Positions 31,301 to 43,470 are shown, counted from the first letter of the stretch. The stretch: DNA of 64,000 nucleotides from Annona cherimola (GCA_030490835.1 CM059977.1:38089676-38153675); one strand, 5' to 3'. A program made the numbers and translations. The notes: generated by a model from the sequence alone, not told the origin.

Positions 31301-34300
31301 GTTTGGTCAAGTATAAATCTCATCAGCTCAAAAGCAATATTTTCAGGCGGACAATTTGCAACTCCCTCTGCCGAATTGAAAAGAACTTGCAGAACATCCG
31401 AACCAAAGGACTGACAGAGCTTATCGAATATCTGCCATGGATAAAGCAATCTCAAATATCAGTTCAAATATACTTAACTGCCATTATAATCTTTAATTTC
31501 AATAACCAAATTCAAAATCAAGTTCTTATCACCTCTAAGACATTATAAACAACATAAAGCTTGATTGTGCCTTGACCACGAATGAAATGATATATAAGAC
31601 TGATATCTGTTGCAAATTAATTACAAGTAAAGAAAAAAATAGTTTAGTAAACAATGCTGCTGCGTTTTCCTGCCGCCAAGTTAGACAGCTGATTTTTTAA
31701 AGAGGTCCATTCCAAAGGAAGGAATATCTTAACACGTTAAAAAAAAAAAAAGATCAAGATCTTTCACCTGTTGCCTGTAAAAGGGTCACCCCACAAGCCA
31801 GTACAATAAATGAACCAAAATCAGACAATTCTGCTGCACATGGCCTCTGAAACTGCCTGCCAAACTCAGTGTAAGGTCAACTTGTACCTTTCAAAGGGCA
31901 CCAAAGTTCAGTTTACCAAGCATAAATAAATCTCTGAAACCGTATAAAATGTCAAATGACTTCATAAACAACCCATGCTAGGAAAATTATAATTTTGGCA
32001 TGGCAATAATAGCAATATAAATCAAAGCTCTGTATTCCAGATCACAGAAACTTGTGAACTAACAAAAGGTGAAATTCTCACCTGACATTCAGAAATCTCC
32101 AACAAGTCATCAGGATCCTGGCTGGCATGATTGTCAGTAATGACAGAAATGAATCCAAGCATACAAAGAAACCAACATCAATGAGCTGCAAGAATCAAAG
32201 GCACAATCAGAATCCTTTGCCTATGCCACAAATCACATTCCAGAGCCACTGCAATAATTTCAAATGGCACGGTATTCATCTAAACAATTTTTCCTTTGAG
32301 TGGGTTTGGTATTCAATGAAACTTGTCCATCTAAAACTTTTGACTCTTCACAACTATCCTAGTTTCTAATCATTTATTCACATCTTCCTATCATACCCTT
32401 CTTTTCAATCATTTCTCCATAATTTTTCATATAACTACCCTATCTAGTTTAACTCTATTCTCTTTACTCTTCATCATTACCTTTATCATATCACATCACT
32501 TTTCCCATTTTTAAAATTTTACACCAAAAACTTTTCTTTCAGAAATTTTATCAAATACCAAACACATCCTTTATCTTTCTTTTCTTTTTCTACACATCAT
32601 CCAGGGGTCCAATTAATCATGAATCATTTTCTTATGTGAACGTCTGATTTTAAAAACTAGGTCTTTAACTAAAGCTTTTAAGTTGGACACTTACGTGAAA
32701 GGCGAAACTATTGCTGTACAGAAATGAGCTGATTCTTTGAGACCATAGTTATTAAAGGCACACGGCGCACTTAGGCACCAAGGACCCTTGGGGACTAGGT
32801 GCGAGGTGCACAAGCAAGACACATATGGTAAAAAATTAAGTAAATTTAATAATATAATAATTGACAAAGAAATATTCAGTATGGTAAAAAATTAAGTAAA
32901 CTTAATAATATAATAACTTACAAAGAAATATTCAGTATGGTAAAAAATTAAGTAAATTTAATAATATAATAACTTACAAAGAAATATTCAGTATGGTAAA
33001 AAATTAAGTAAATTTAATAATATAATAATTTACAAAGAATTATTCAGTATGTTCCTAAACCATAGCTATCATGGATAAAGGCAACCTCAAATTTCATTAA
33101 TCTAGCATTTAATTGAAAAAGAAAGGTGAAACCGAACAACTCAACTCTATTTGACTATTGGAAATTTGTACAATTCCAAGCAAGTTAAATCTGGCACAAG
33201 CATGTTAAATCAGGTACACTAGGCACATCTCAAGGCTCAAGAGATGTGCTTGAGTCAGCCTAGAGCCTAGGCACACCTTTAACGACTATGTATACGGTAC
33301 AGAACGCTTTCCTGCATCTGGTAAACTAGCATACCAAGCAAAAAAGCATTTTTACCATTCACAATAACCAAATAAGTGGGATATATAACAGAGACATATT
33401 TTCAATACTGCAATGACCTCTGGCAATTTCCTTTGAAGCCTCAATGGAAATTGTGTATAAGGACCCAGAAATTGTTTGTGTAAGGACCCTTCAATGTCCA
33501 CTGAAGCAGAATATATCAAGGCTAAATCAACTACGTCCAATTTACAATGAGAAAGAGAGCACACAGAAAACAATTAACAACCCAAATTACTCTTTTACTG
33601 CACCTGAGCGAGGAGATAAAGCTCAGGGGGTAGATAATACAAAGTATGAAAAAGGTTCAGAATTATACTAAAGACACTCAGCTGTCAGTGAAGATTGGAA
33701 GATTTTTTTACCAGTTCACACCTCCATGGCACATGAAACATAGTATTATAAACTCTTTGTCGCTTTTTCTCATTTTCAAGTGATGTGGTTGTTCGCATAG
33801 AATTTCCACCATAAATTTCCCCAATGAAATATCTTAATGGCATCTTCTCCACTGCCAATGGACCTGCCAGCAGAAACAATCATTAATCTAGACCCACTAC
33901 CTGGGATTTCAACCCTCCATCACATTTTTGTTTGCCAGACTGATGTTATATATGATTTATGGACCATAGGCAGAATAATCAATCAAGTTCAAAAGGAAAA
34001 CCATCTTCATAATGCTCACTAAATGAAGTTTTAGACATCATTGAGAAAGAGGTTTGATGCCATGATCCATCCATGCCAGGACCAGAACATGATCATGGAT
34101 CCTAACTGAAACAAATTCGTGGTGCTTAACAGCATATAGAGTTGATGAACAAATTAGCATTGAATAAAAAATCTGAAGATGTAATTGCAAGTTCCCAAAA
34201 ACAAAACCAATCAGAAAGGTAAGACGGAAAAATACAAGGTATGAGAGAATAAGATTTACAATCTGAATTATCTGCCATTACGCGTTTCCAGTCCAAAGAC

Positions 34301-34818
34301 TTTGCAGTTTCCAACTTGGCAACGCTCTTTGTTTCAGGCCTTTGCTGGCTAATGGAACCTGGCCCCACAAAACTCTCCTCCTTTGCAGGCTCATCAGACA
34401 TGCATCCATTCACAGACCTCTGCCTCAGCTCAACTCCCGAAATTCGATGCTCGGCATGCAAGTACTGCAGCTCGTTATCCGACCCTAAATTTGCGATCAC
34501 CGTCTCGACGACGGTTTCTGTTCCTAAAACCAGAGGATTGGATATGCTCCGGCCACTGCAACTGGATTCAGAGTGCTGCGTGTGGTGACTACTGTCATCC
34601 GGAGAAGACTGGAAGAGAGCAGGATTCCTTTTCGATCCTTTGTTCCTGCGGCGACGGCTGCGTTTGTGATTAGAGAGAGTTGGAGAATTGAGGGAGCTTG
34701 TATCCTCAAGGATAGAATCAGAGACAGAACGGTCCAGCACATTCGGAGCATCGCCAGGGCTCTCGTTTGATAGGAGCTGGAAGGAGAGGTGTCTGCTGCT
34801 GTTGGTTCTCACACCCAT
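28304..34818 (-). CDS. POD1: TAPT1/POD1-like ER membrane protein (DUF747), 11 coding exons
   Basis: Exons (minus strand): 34260-34818, 33712-33863, 32082-32185, 31768-31856, 31533-31606, 31281-31431, 30606-30773, 29676-29773, 29451-29573, 28791-28862, 28304-28510; total 1797 bp, 598 residues, all junctions in phase. Introns are GT-AG except the one between exons 6 and 7 (AT-AC). The first ~190 residues are low-complexity and basic/serine-rich (SRHLSFQLLSNE, HKRSRRRRNKGSKR). From EIYGGNSMRTTTSLENEK onward the protein is the DUF747 domain with several membrane segments: IDVGFFVCLDSFLSLLTIM, FDKLCQSFGSDVLQVLFNSA, AHNNALLALLVSNNFAEIKS, VCEM-like CEMFIDVIKHSFLAKFN, FIPLAPACVV, VIRVLTPIYAAHLP. In Arabidopsis POD1 acts in the ER, binds calreticulin CRT3, and is needed for pollen-tube guidance and embryo patterning; human TAPT1 is the homologue. 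I chose ATG 34816-34818 because MGVRTNSSRHLSFQLLS resembles plant orthologue starts; an in-frame ATG at 34938 lies in a probable 5' UTR intron. The gene looks intact. Confidence 0.93.
30774..31280 (-). other. U12-type AT-AC intron of POD1
   Basis: The minus strand reads ...GCGTTTA|ATATCCTTTACC at the donor (ATATCCTTTA at 31271-31280), identical to the U12 donor consensus. The acceptor region reads TTCCTTAACTCGCCATAC|TTGCGCATTC, with the branch-site consensus TTCCTTAAC at 30783-30791, about 10 bases before the AC end. No GT-AG alternative keeps the reading frame: there is no AG near the start of exon 7. Splicing here gives VIAF-I-AHSFVLLAQ in phase. Confidence 0.92.
32301..32570 (-). mobile_element. 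MITE, GTGTGTTTGG family, copy 2 (inverted)
   Basis: The reverse complement shares the order of phrases with 18768-19046 and 36317-36600, for example 'agtgaaaagtttt', 'gttgtgaag' and 'atgatgaagagtaaag'. Ends are 'tgggtttggta' and 'taccaaacacatc'. Confidence 0.7.
32745..33290. mobile_element. MITE-like element with CATAGTTATTAAAGGC ends
   Basis: The left end 'accatagttattaaaggcacac' and the right end 'gcacacctttaacgactatgt' form an imperfect inverted repeat of about 22 bp. Near both ends are repeats of 'aggcac' and 'gaggtgc' phrases. The centre is a 56 bp tandem repeat. No coding. Confidence 0.65.
32825..33048. repeat. 56 bp tandem repeat, four units
   Basis: Units start 'atggtaaaaaattaagtaaa' at 32825, 32881, 32937 and 32993, exactly 56 bp apart, and differ by only a few bases. 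The array fills the middle of the MITE-like element in POD1 intron 2. Confidence 0.95.
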
Positions 34819-35210
34819 AGATGAAGTTGAAGGTGAAGATGAAGAGGTGCAAACCTCCCTAGAGAAGTCCGGAAACCGCTCGATCCAAAGTTCCAAACAG
34901 CGAAACAAAATAATCACACGTCGCAAAAGCTGCGGCAAGATGAAAGGTTAAAAATCTCCCGTGAGATGACAATAGATCATGGAGAAATTAGGGCTTCGTC
35001 GCGCCTCATACTTCCGCAGGGAGGAAGAAAATGTGGTACCTTTGCTCTGCAACGGCATCGGCAGCTCCAGCTCTGTCAGGCATCACTGCGGAATCGGCTG
35101 CCATGGATTGGAATTGGGGAGTTTTTGGTGGGTTTCTGGTTTCTTCCTCTGCCATTCCAGGGCGGGAGCGGGAGCAGAAGCAGGAAATGGAGAATGAAAG
35201 AGCCATGCTC
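34819..35210 (-). other. POD1 5' leader with possible intron and upstream ORF
   Basis: Upstream of the chosen start is a GC-richer region. On the minus strand an upstream ATG at about 35206 opens MALSFSISCFCSRSRPGMAEEE. A donor 'caaaggtaccac' (about 35035) and an acceptor 'cttgccgcag' (about 34929-34938) could remove an intron; if used, the upstream ORF ends a few codons later at TGA and would be a uORF. This is prediction only; no promoter element is clear. Confidence 0.4.
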
Positions 35211-35409
35211 GAAATCTCGGCCGTCGATCACTACGGCACTGGCCCCTCAGGGGTTTGGGCCAAAGGTGGGCCACTGGGCTTGGATTGCATGCCTAAACGG
35301 TTTCCATCAAATTGGTAGATCAATATCATGTCGTCGACAGCAAGCGCGCAAGCAAATGTCTTGGTCCAACTTCAATCCACTCTCCTCTTCCACACATTCT
35401 TAACAGTTA

Positions 35410-35863
35410 GCATCCTCTTCCTCCTCCTCTAGACACTCTTAACTTACATTAATTACTTAATCATAGTGGATTTAAGTAGAAAATTAAATAAGAAAGAAAA
35501 TAAAATTACATGTTATAAGTTAGAACTATGAATTATATGATGTTAAATCGATTCATTAATTAATTATAGGTAATAAGTTACAACTACAAATTTTTGTGTA
35601 GGATGAGGAGAACGAGAAGAATGGGAATGGAGAATGAAATAAATGTAATAAGTAAAAAATTAATTAGAAAAATATGAGAAAATGATTCAAATATATAAGT
35701 AAAATTGAAGAAAAGTAGAATTGGCTGGGGTTAGACTTTTGCGTTCCCATTCCTCATTTTCATCCTCCTTTAAAGAGCATACTCATAGTTTGTAAATTAG
35801 GTCCCACTCATAGTTTGTAAATTAGGTCTCATTGAATACAAGGTAAGCAACCCAATTTCTCCT
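35410..35863. other. No gene seen; AT-rich intergenic
   Basis: Upstream flank of POD1. A short duplicated phrase 'cactcatagtttgtaaattaggtc' occurs at 35782-35830. No coding or repeat family recognised. Confidence 0.5.
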
Positions 35864-36193
35864 GAGAGCAGATCATTTGCACCCGATTGCAACGATATTT
35901 TTTTATTTTTTTAAATTTTTTTATAGAAACGCTAATGTAGCTGCGTTTAATCTATAATACAGATTTTATTATTTTTAAAAATGTGTATATATTTATTTTG
36001 TATTTTTAAACACAAGTGTATTTTAGTCATTTTAAACAATTAAAAATCCATGTGTTTAAAAATACAAAATAAATATATACATATTTTTAAAAATAATAAA
36101 TTTGGATTATAAATTAAATACACCTATATTAATATTTGTATAAAATTATTAAAAAATAAAAGAATTACCACCTGGGGCAAATGATCATGACAT
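35864..36193. mobile_element. GATC palindromic MULE-type MITE, copy a
   Basis: The terminal 'gatcatttgcaccc' (35871) is inverted as 'ggggcaaatgatc' (ends 36186). The interior is a near-palindrome with the family core 'tttaatctataatacagatttta' and 'tgtatatatttattttg'. Flanks atttctcct (35855-35863) and atttatctt (36194-36202) agree at 7 of 9 bases, a possible aged target duplication. Confidence 0.75.
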
Positions 36194-36316
36194 ATTTATC
36201 TTGACTCTTTAATTTGCTTCTATAAATAATGAGCAAGCACGGAAGCCTCCATATTCACCCTTTGTTTTTTAATTTTAAAATATTTTTAAAAATCTAAAGA
36301 AAAGTTTGAAATAAAG

Positions 36317-36600
36317 AGTGTGTTTGGAAATGAATAAAACTTTTGATGAAAAATTTTAGAGAGTAAAAGTTATCAAATGATGTGATGTGATATGATAGAG
36401 GTAATGTGAATAGTAAATAAGATAAAGTTAAAATATATAAGTTAGTTGTATGGATAGTTGTGTAGAAATGATTGAAAAGTATAGTGGTTGTATAGGGAAA
36501 TATGAATAAATTATTAAAAAATAGGGTAGTTGTGGATAATGAAAAGTTTTAAATTAAAAAGTTTTAACTTGACATTCTTTTACTATTGCCAAACACACCC
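36317..36600 (+). mobile_element. MITE, GTGTGTTTGG family, copy 3
   Basis: This is the best-preserved copy: ends GTGTGTTTGG and CCAAACACACC, with the same interior phrases as 18768-19046. Confidence 0.75.
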
Positions 36601-36687
36601 AAAATTTATTTTTAGTGCCGTGAAACGAGATGTATTAAATATGATTAATGATTTTGATTTTAAAAGTATATATCGAAATTTAAATAT

Positions 36688-37087
36688 GATGAGTGATCCT
36701 GTTAGCTCGGGCTAAGTAAATGTCTCACTTAGCTCACCTTAAAAAACCTATTTACAACAATTTTTTTTATTTTTTTCTTTGTGCTCTTGTTTATCTAAGT
36801 GTATTTAACATATAGACTAAGTTTTACCACTTTTGAATATGTTTATTTATTTTTTTTGAGATTTTTAAACATCTATGTGTATATATGTATTTAAAATACC
36901 CTTATTTTTAAAAATCTAAAAAAAAAATATACACATATCCAAAAATAGTAAAACTTGATTTATATATTAAATACACTTAGATAAACAAATGTATGAAGAA
37001 AAAACCAAAATAAGTTGTTTTAGATATGATTTTTGAAGTGGGCTAAGTGAGACATTTACTTGACTCGAGCTAACAGGATCATTCCTC
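36688..37087. mobile_element. GATC palindromic MULE-type MITE, copy b
   Basis: A perfect 9 bp target duplication, tttaaatat, lies at 36679-36687 and 37088-37096. Ends are gatgagtgatcc and the inverted gaggaatgatcc, and the arms continue 'tgttagctcgggctaagtaaatg' on both sides. The interior is the family palindrome. Confidence 0.9.
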
Positions 37088-37099
37088 TTTAAATATATG

Positions 37100-38600
37100 G
37101 TAGCTTATATAAGCATTGATGACAAAGCAGCGCATAATAATAGCAATTTTTTAGTTTTTGTCCTCGTTGAAATAAAATTCATTGTCATGGCCTATTAATA
37201 ACTTGGATGGAATTTCATATTCTGTTAATAAAAATTCGTTGCAAGGCGTAATTGATGAAGCCGAAAGTCCATGCAACAGGTTTGATTACTTTGATAAAAC
37301 TACATTTCACCATGTTCTTCCGTCATGAAATCAGTTAGCCCATGGCGTGGCAAAGTTTTCTTTAATGGGAATCTTTTATAGGTGGTAGTTTATAATTATC
37401 TTAACTTGCATAGTAATCAGATTATGAGACATTCTTATAATTTTTAAAAAACATTCAAACAAACATCTACCAATACCTATTTTTCCTTTACAGCCGACAC
37501 TCCCATGAAATATCAAGAAAAGTACTCCATCACGTCCCAAACACCTGGCGACCCCCTATACGCGCCAATTGTGCTACAACTAGGTCACCAGCAAGTTGAG
37601 CCGGTTAATGGAAATTGGGAACAAAGGAGTGTGGTGGGGAACTCACTCATATGCAGTGCTCACCTCTTATATAAGGGTATTCTCCATCAATTAATTAAAT
37701 TGGGGGTGTTCTCTCCTCTATTCTCCGTTTATGGATAAAGTGGGATAAGAGCATCTTCTAATGTTTTATCATAATAAAAATTCTTTTTCTACCTCCAATA
37801 TTCTTCTATTTTTTACATTTAGCTATAAATTCCCATTACGCCCGCATTATTAACACAATCGTTATCTACTTAGTGAAAAGATAATTTTGCCCATCTGAAA
37901 TTTTTTAATTACAGTGATCCAACTTTAATATGATTTTTGAGTCATTTACTGCAACATATCGATGATTTACTATCATCGATTGAGTCATATTATGGTTGAA
38001 TTGTCTTAATTAGGAAATTTTAAATAGGCAAAATCGTTTTTTCTTTAGGATTGTGTTGACGGAAAGGTATGGAAGAATTTAGAATAGAATGTTATGGGTA
38101 TGGAAAAAATTTATGCAATGTTATGAGTATATAAGGAATTAGGGACAAATGTTATAAGCATGAGTGGAATTTTTCCTTTACCATAAAAAATATTTTACTC
38201 ATTTTTAAAAATTCTAAATTACTTTTTTTCCATTTATCATCTAATCCTTTCCAATTCTTATAAAAAAAATTGTATTCTAAATACACGGAAACACTTTTTC
38301 TATAGTCAACCCCTTACCAGCTTACCCATTCAATCCAAGTCCTAAACAGGTTTTCGTGGCCCACAAAAATAAAATTGTTATTAGTGGTTCACTGTTGATG
38401 GTATTGTTACTTAAACTAGCCCATTATTTGTACTCTTTAATTTGTGTGAAGATCTTATGTATGTAGGAAGAGAACTAAGTGAGGCCATCGGCCATCCGGC
38501 CGGCATTTTACGCTTTTCGAGGATTAAAATATTATATAATTTTATTTTTGAGTACTAAAGTTTTATTTTAAATAATTAAATATTTGGTTGTCAATAGTTG
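37100..38600. other. No gene seen; intergenic
   Basis: Short ORFs (for example a 77-codon one at 37505) have no recognisable similarity. A block near 37930-38180 repeats 'atgttatgggtatgg / atgttatgagtat' phrases that resemble 45950-46050; this may be a decayed transposon end, but I cannot identify it. Confidence 0.45.
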
Positions 38601-38626
38601 ATGGCATATTCAACTACCAGGAAATT

Positions 38627-39625
38627 TTTTTTTTATAAAAGGAATTACTCTATCCCGTTCGGGATGGAATAATCCAAGCAATTCATTGCCAAAAAATTGT
38701 CTATACAAATTTTCCCAAGTATGACTTGGGGGGTTTCCCGACCAAATTTAATGGTCCAAAAAAGAAACAGAAACCAAGTCGGCTAAAGAATGAACAACCG
38801 CATTTCCTTACCTTAAAGCATGGTGAATCGAAATGTGGGCATTAGCATTGAGGATAGTCCTAATCTCAGTAATGACAAAACCCACCGGTGAGAAGATCGG
38901 GCAATCGTTAGACAAATAGGTGCAAAGAAGAAGAGAATCGAATTCAACCTGTACTTATCTGAGATTGAGTTGGAGGGCCCACTTGATTCCCAGAAGGAAT
39001 GCGTTTGCTTCCATAAGTAGTGGCTCCACCACACCAGTCCGTCTCCAACCTTTAGCAGCAATGAAGTAACCATGGGAGTCCCTGATGACAGCGGCAAGGC
39101 TCATGGCTGCCCTATCCCCAATACATCGAGCATCCACGTTCATCTTGAAGACTTCAGCAAGTGGTTTGGTCCATCTAGGCACAAGGGGTTGGTCCATAGC
39201 ACTCGCCTGGCCGAGAAATTTGGCTCTCCAAAGTTGCTCAAGAAACTCCCAACATCGCGCCAAGGTATCAGCGAAAGCCGATTAGGCACCCTTCTCCTTC
39301 AGCACAAGATGAAGAAATCCAGATCATCAGACCTGTTTTTGCAGGCTAGGGTTCTCAAAATTTCCCGCACCAAAGATGCCTGGGTGTTCAATCTTGCAGC
39401 TTTCCAGCATATCCTTTCAGTACATACACATCCCAGAAACAGGTGATCAGCGTCCTCGACCTCCCTCTTGCATAGTATGCATAAAGTGTCCACTGCAACG
39501 CCCCTATGAATCAGGTTCTGCAGAGTTGGGAGAGCATTCTTGAGAAGTCGTCATCCAAAAATTATCACCTTACTAGGGAGCTTTGTCCTCCAAATGGCCC
39601 TGTAACAGCTTGAGAAAATTTAGTT
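38627..39625 (-). pseudogene. LINE (L1-type) 3' fragment: zf-RVT and RNase H-like region
   Basis: On the minus strand: TKLPSKVIIFG then RLLKNALPTLQNLIHRG (39600-39500), LCILCKREVEDADHLFLGC (zf-RVT cysteine/histidine motif, about 39485-39430) and later MNVDARCIGDRAAMSLAAVIRD and LLMEANAFLLGIKWAL (RNase H-like domain of plant LINE pol, about 39140-38970). A frame change follows near 38960, with remnants of the R-Q-G-N-A-V-A-H motif near 38810. A poly-T tract at 38627-38637 is the expected poly-A tail in this orientation. The reverse transcriptase is absent, so the copy is 5'-truncated, as most LINE copies are. Confidence 0.87.
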
Positions 39626-39998
39626 GTGAATAATTCATAATTTTTCCTTAACAACCAAATTTTGATTTAATCATGAAAACATTATCATAAGCAAAAAAAA
39701 AAAAAGTCCTTACATGTAAAAAAATTTTCTTGCACATATATATCTCATTGCTAATAAGGCTTTTTGACTACTTTTAAAGGTTAAACGAGTAATTTTCTTA
39801 TGACGTCGACTTTAAGGTGGTCTCCAAAGTTGAAAAATTGCATCCACACATGCATATATAGTTTGGGCAAAATTGAAGGTACATTATTAGTTTTTAAAAA
39901 TTACAAATATATGTAGTTTGCCAGAAATTGGGATTTCATTAAAAACTTTTAAAACAACAAAATACCCCCGTGACCACAAGAAAGTATTATTTAAATTT

Positions 39999-40787
39999 TG
40001 GGGTGCAACTTGGTCTGATACCCACAAGTAATAAGTTCGGTTTTAATTAACTTATCCATAAGGTTAGTACATTTTCGCATGTAAAATACTTGTTCAAATA
40101 CAGACAAGGTTGGATTCCCAGAACTTACCCGGATTACATATAATTTTATGTCATTATTAAACATGATACCTTAAATGTCTTCAAAAAAATAATATGCAAC
40201 ATGTTAGATGGTTTAGATTTTATAAAAACAACTAGATAAGGTTTAAACTAAGCATTTTCATATTTGGAGACATGAGAAACATTTCAACTGTTTATGTTTT
40301 CATCAAAGATGCATTTAAATATTTATTTTCACTCAAAATTGAATTAGATTAAAGATTGAAATTGCCTTTTATCTAATTATTTTGCATAATACACGATAAA
40401 ATGAAATATAATTTCAATGTTCGTTCACACATTGATTATCCAAAATATCACAAGGTCAAATTGACCTTTCTAAGAGTTGGAAAATATTATTTCTATACTT
40501 ATCATTGTTTCATTGGCCTTGTGCAAGATTTTATTGGTAGTTTCTTGACAAAAAAGAATATTGGTGTAAACAAATTTCAAACTGATGATGGATCCACAAA
40601 TATTACATATTATTTTCAGAACTGATTTGAAACCGGAATAGGAACTGACCACTCTTGAAAAATAGGGTAGGATAAGCCAAGAACCAACTTGGTCTTATTC
40701 AACTAAAATAGGATAAAGTAAAAATTTTTGAAAAAAAGTGTAAGGGTAGGGTAGGCCCCTACCCGAACTTACCTGGCCCAAGTGGTA
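39999..40787. mobile_element. Decayed hAT-type MITE
   Basis: The left end 'tggggtgcaacttggtctgatacc' matches the TAGGGGTGCAACTT TIR family; the right end 'cctacccgaacttacctggcccaagtggtactca' is the inverted form with changes. Subterminal 'agggtagg' and 'acccg' repeats fit. No target duplication survives. Confidence 0.55.
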
Positions 40788-40799
40788 CTCATATTTGCA

Positions 40800-41586
40800 A
40801 TCATTATTTCTGTTATTACAAAAAAATATGTTGATAAATAATATAAGATGCAATAAATGTTTAATTAACAAAAAAATAAACAATTAATTTAATATGCATC
40901 CCCATTGAATAAAAAATTATAAGAAAATATTTTTAAATAAATTTATTTTCTATATATTTCACTAATTATGAAATAAAATTAAATATGTTAATGAAACCAA
41001 ACAAAATAATTTTAATGCATTTGTTAATCCATTAAAACAAAATTATAGACATTTTGTCGTGCAGATCACCCAACCGGAGATGCATGTACACCAACTTTAG
41101 TACACCAAAAAGCACTAAACATCATTTTGCCAAATCAATCAGGGCGAGCAGGAGGTACAAACGGATCATGTTGCGCGTGTTGAAGCCTAAACCTAATAAT
41201 AATCTATTTATAAATTTTCAGTATTAATCCCCTTATTAGCTCATTTACAAAACTTCAATCCTAATTTGTTTCTGATTCATTTAATTAAATGTTAGCAGAT
41301 TGTTAGCGTTACATAAACAAATCGTTATTAGGTTATCTAAACAAAATTACTTGTTAAAACTACATGAAATAAATTAAAACTAGGCTTCTGAAAATAATAA
41401 AAAGTAGTGATAGCTTATAAATATACATGAGAAAAATAGGTAGCATCATATAATTGATTCCAGTCTTAACCTTTCAATCAAAACCTAATAATTAACAATA
41501 ATTCCTGCCGCATCAATATAAATAGCTTAAACACAATTTATATGATAAGATATATGTAGACACAAGTTGTTAACAAGTTGAGCAGG
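40800..41586. other. No gene seen; AT-rich intergenic
   Basis: No ORF or repeat that I recognise. Confidence 0.4.
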
Positions 41587-41591
41587 TTGTA

Positions 41592-43291
41592 TGTAATAGC
41601 CATAAATATATATAATAATATAATATAATATAATATAATTTATAAACATTAATGGAGAGCATTAGCCGAAGAGCATTGGCGAGCAATAACGCGCTCTTTT
41701 TAAAGAACGCGAAGAGAGAAGGCATAAAAGAAGGAAACAAATTCACAAATTCTATCTAGAGATTTAAAAAAATCTTGCGAGATTTTCATATGGATGAGAA
41801 TTTTAAGTCTTCATAACTCATTCATTTTCCCCAAATTCCATAGATTCGCTAGATTTACGAAAAGATAGGTGTTAGACTAATCTATATCAAATAAGGAACC
41901 CAAATATGTGTCCATGGGAAAAATCCAAGCTTATTTGAGCAGTTTCCGCAACTGCAGAAGATCAACAGAAAACAGAATAACGACCCAAGAAAAGGAGGAG
42001 GAAGAGACTATAGCTTGACTTTTTGACAGAAATTTCACCAAAAATCCCCATAAATTTATGATTTCGTAAAAAGATACATATTTTGAAGAAATTATAGAAA
42101 AAATCAAATCTTGCTAGAAAATTTGCGGGAGATATTTTTAAAAAAATTATTACAGAATACCCTCTAGACTTGTGAAGGAATTTCATAAACAAAATTTAGA
42201 AAAATTACAACAAGCTCCTTTCAAATGAAATAGTTTGCAAAAGTTTCTTATATTAGCTAGGAATTCACAGAATAAATAGAAAAATATAATTTTAACCAAA
42301 TAAAATTATGAGATATTTTGAAGATGTCACAAATAAAAGTTTAAATAATATTTATAAAAATAATAAGATGAAATAATGAACATGTTGTGATGAAATTAAG
42401 AAGAGAGACTTAAGGCTACTTCAAGAGATTAAAAAAGAAGCTTAAAGCCTTCTTACAGGTAAGTAAATTTTTACTAAATCATGACTTTAAAAAAATATTG
42501 TGTTGAATATTATGATTTGTTATGAAGTGTGATTATTTATTAAATTTAAAATTTTCTTTCAAGTTGGTTTATTTAAGCTTGAGTATGATTATTTTAACAT
42601 ATTCTTAATCATGTTAAGCAATGAATCTAAGTGGTGCATTGATCATAATGAATGAGCATGATTCATACTTGGACTTGCCACCAAGCAGTAAAGCAATATG
42701 GTAATATCTGGGTAGCAACCTTAGGACTGCAAAAGACGATAAATTAGCTCACGAATGTGTAGCATAGTTGCACGCAAGCACAAGCAGATGACAATGCCCA
42801 TAGCATAAATGCATGAATTAGAGTAGACATACACTTGCACAACCATAAAAGTATTTAACTTTTCATTAATTAGAGTTTGTTGTGCACAAAAGACAGCATA
42901 GTTGTTATTTATTTAAAAAATGAATTTTAATTAAAAAAAACTATTTACTTACTGAACTTCTAGTTCACGTAGTTTTATTTTTAGTGAAAAATAGGAATAT
43001 AATGCTAAATTAGAGTCATTGTTAACTTAGAAAAAAGGTGAAACTAGCAAAATAAATGACAAAGAAGTTTAAAGTTGTTGAAGTTTTCTTATAATACTCA
43101 CTAGTACTGATAATGAACACCAAACATATATAATGTCTCCATGAGGAATAGACTTGCAATGTATTAATTAATATTTACATGGCTTTGCATCTTGGTATCG
43201 ATTTTCATCTTGAGAGATTTTATTCATTATAATATTCTCAGCTTTGACAAAGTAAACCACGTCTCTGACATCCCGAGGGTTGGATGTTACA
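41592..43291 (+). repeat. Solo LTR, gypsy-type, 1.7 kb
   Basis: It starts TGTAATAGCC and ends GGTTGGATGTTACA. Flanks ttgta (41587-41591) and ttata (43292-43296) agree at 4 of 5 bases. A leader with splice donor 'ttacaggtaagtaaat' lies at 42455. No internal region or second LTR is present, so it is probably the product of LTR-LTR recombination. Confidence 0.6.
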
Positions 43292-43309
43292 TTATATAAG
43301 TTAACCAAA

Positions 43310-43470
43310 TCACTAAATGGCAGTCAACCTTAGCCTATTTGTTTAGCTTAAATGGCTTGGTGGGCTAGTAGGTTATAACTCATTTATGAAAAAGGTTAAT
43401 CTTTACTAGTTTATAAATAGGTTGGAAAAATGGGTTAATATGTTGGTCTGTGCATCCCTACTGCTGACAG
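43310..43470. repeat. hAT-like terminal fragment
   Basis: Short region ending 'ggttaatatgttggtctgtgcatcccta', similar to the subterminal end of the hAT MITEs, without an opposite end. Confidence 0.35.

Larger units (their letters stand above)
32186..33711 (-). other. POD1 intron 2 with transposon insertions
   Basis: The intron between exons 2 and 3 is 1526 bp, one of the longest in the gene, because it contains a GTGTGTTTGG-family MITE (32301-32570) and a CATAGTTATTAAAGGC element with a 56 bp minisatellite (about 32745-33290). Confidence 0.8.

Noticed and set aside
32825..33048. CRISPR-like array
   Set aside because: The four units are contiguous identical tandem copies with no unique spacers, in a plant intron; it is a minisatellite.
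34316..35403. Several plus-strand open frames (60-145 codons) over the POD1 5' exon and leader
   Set aside because: They are antisense shadows of the POD1 first exon or GC-rich leader; none has similarity or splice support, while the minus strand gives a complete in-phase protein.
37505..37738. 77-codon plus-strand open frame
   Set aside because: No recognisable family, no flanking exons, and the length is within chance for this composition.
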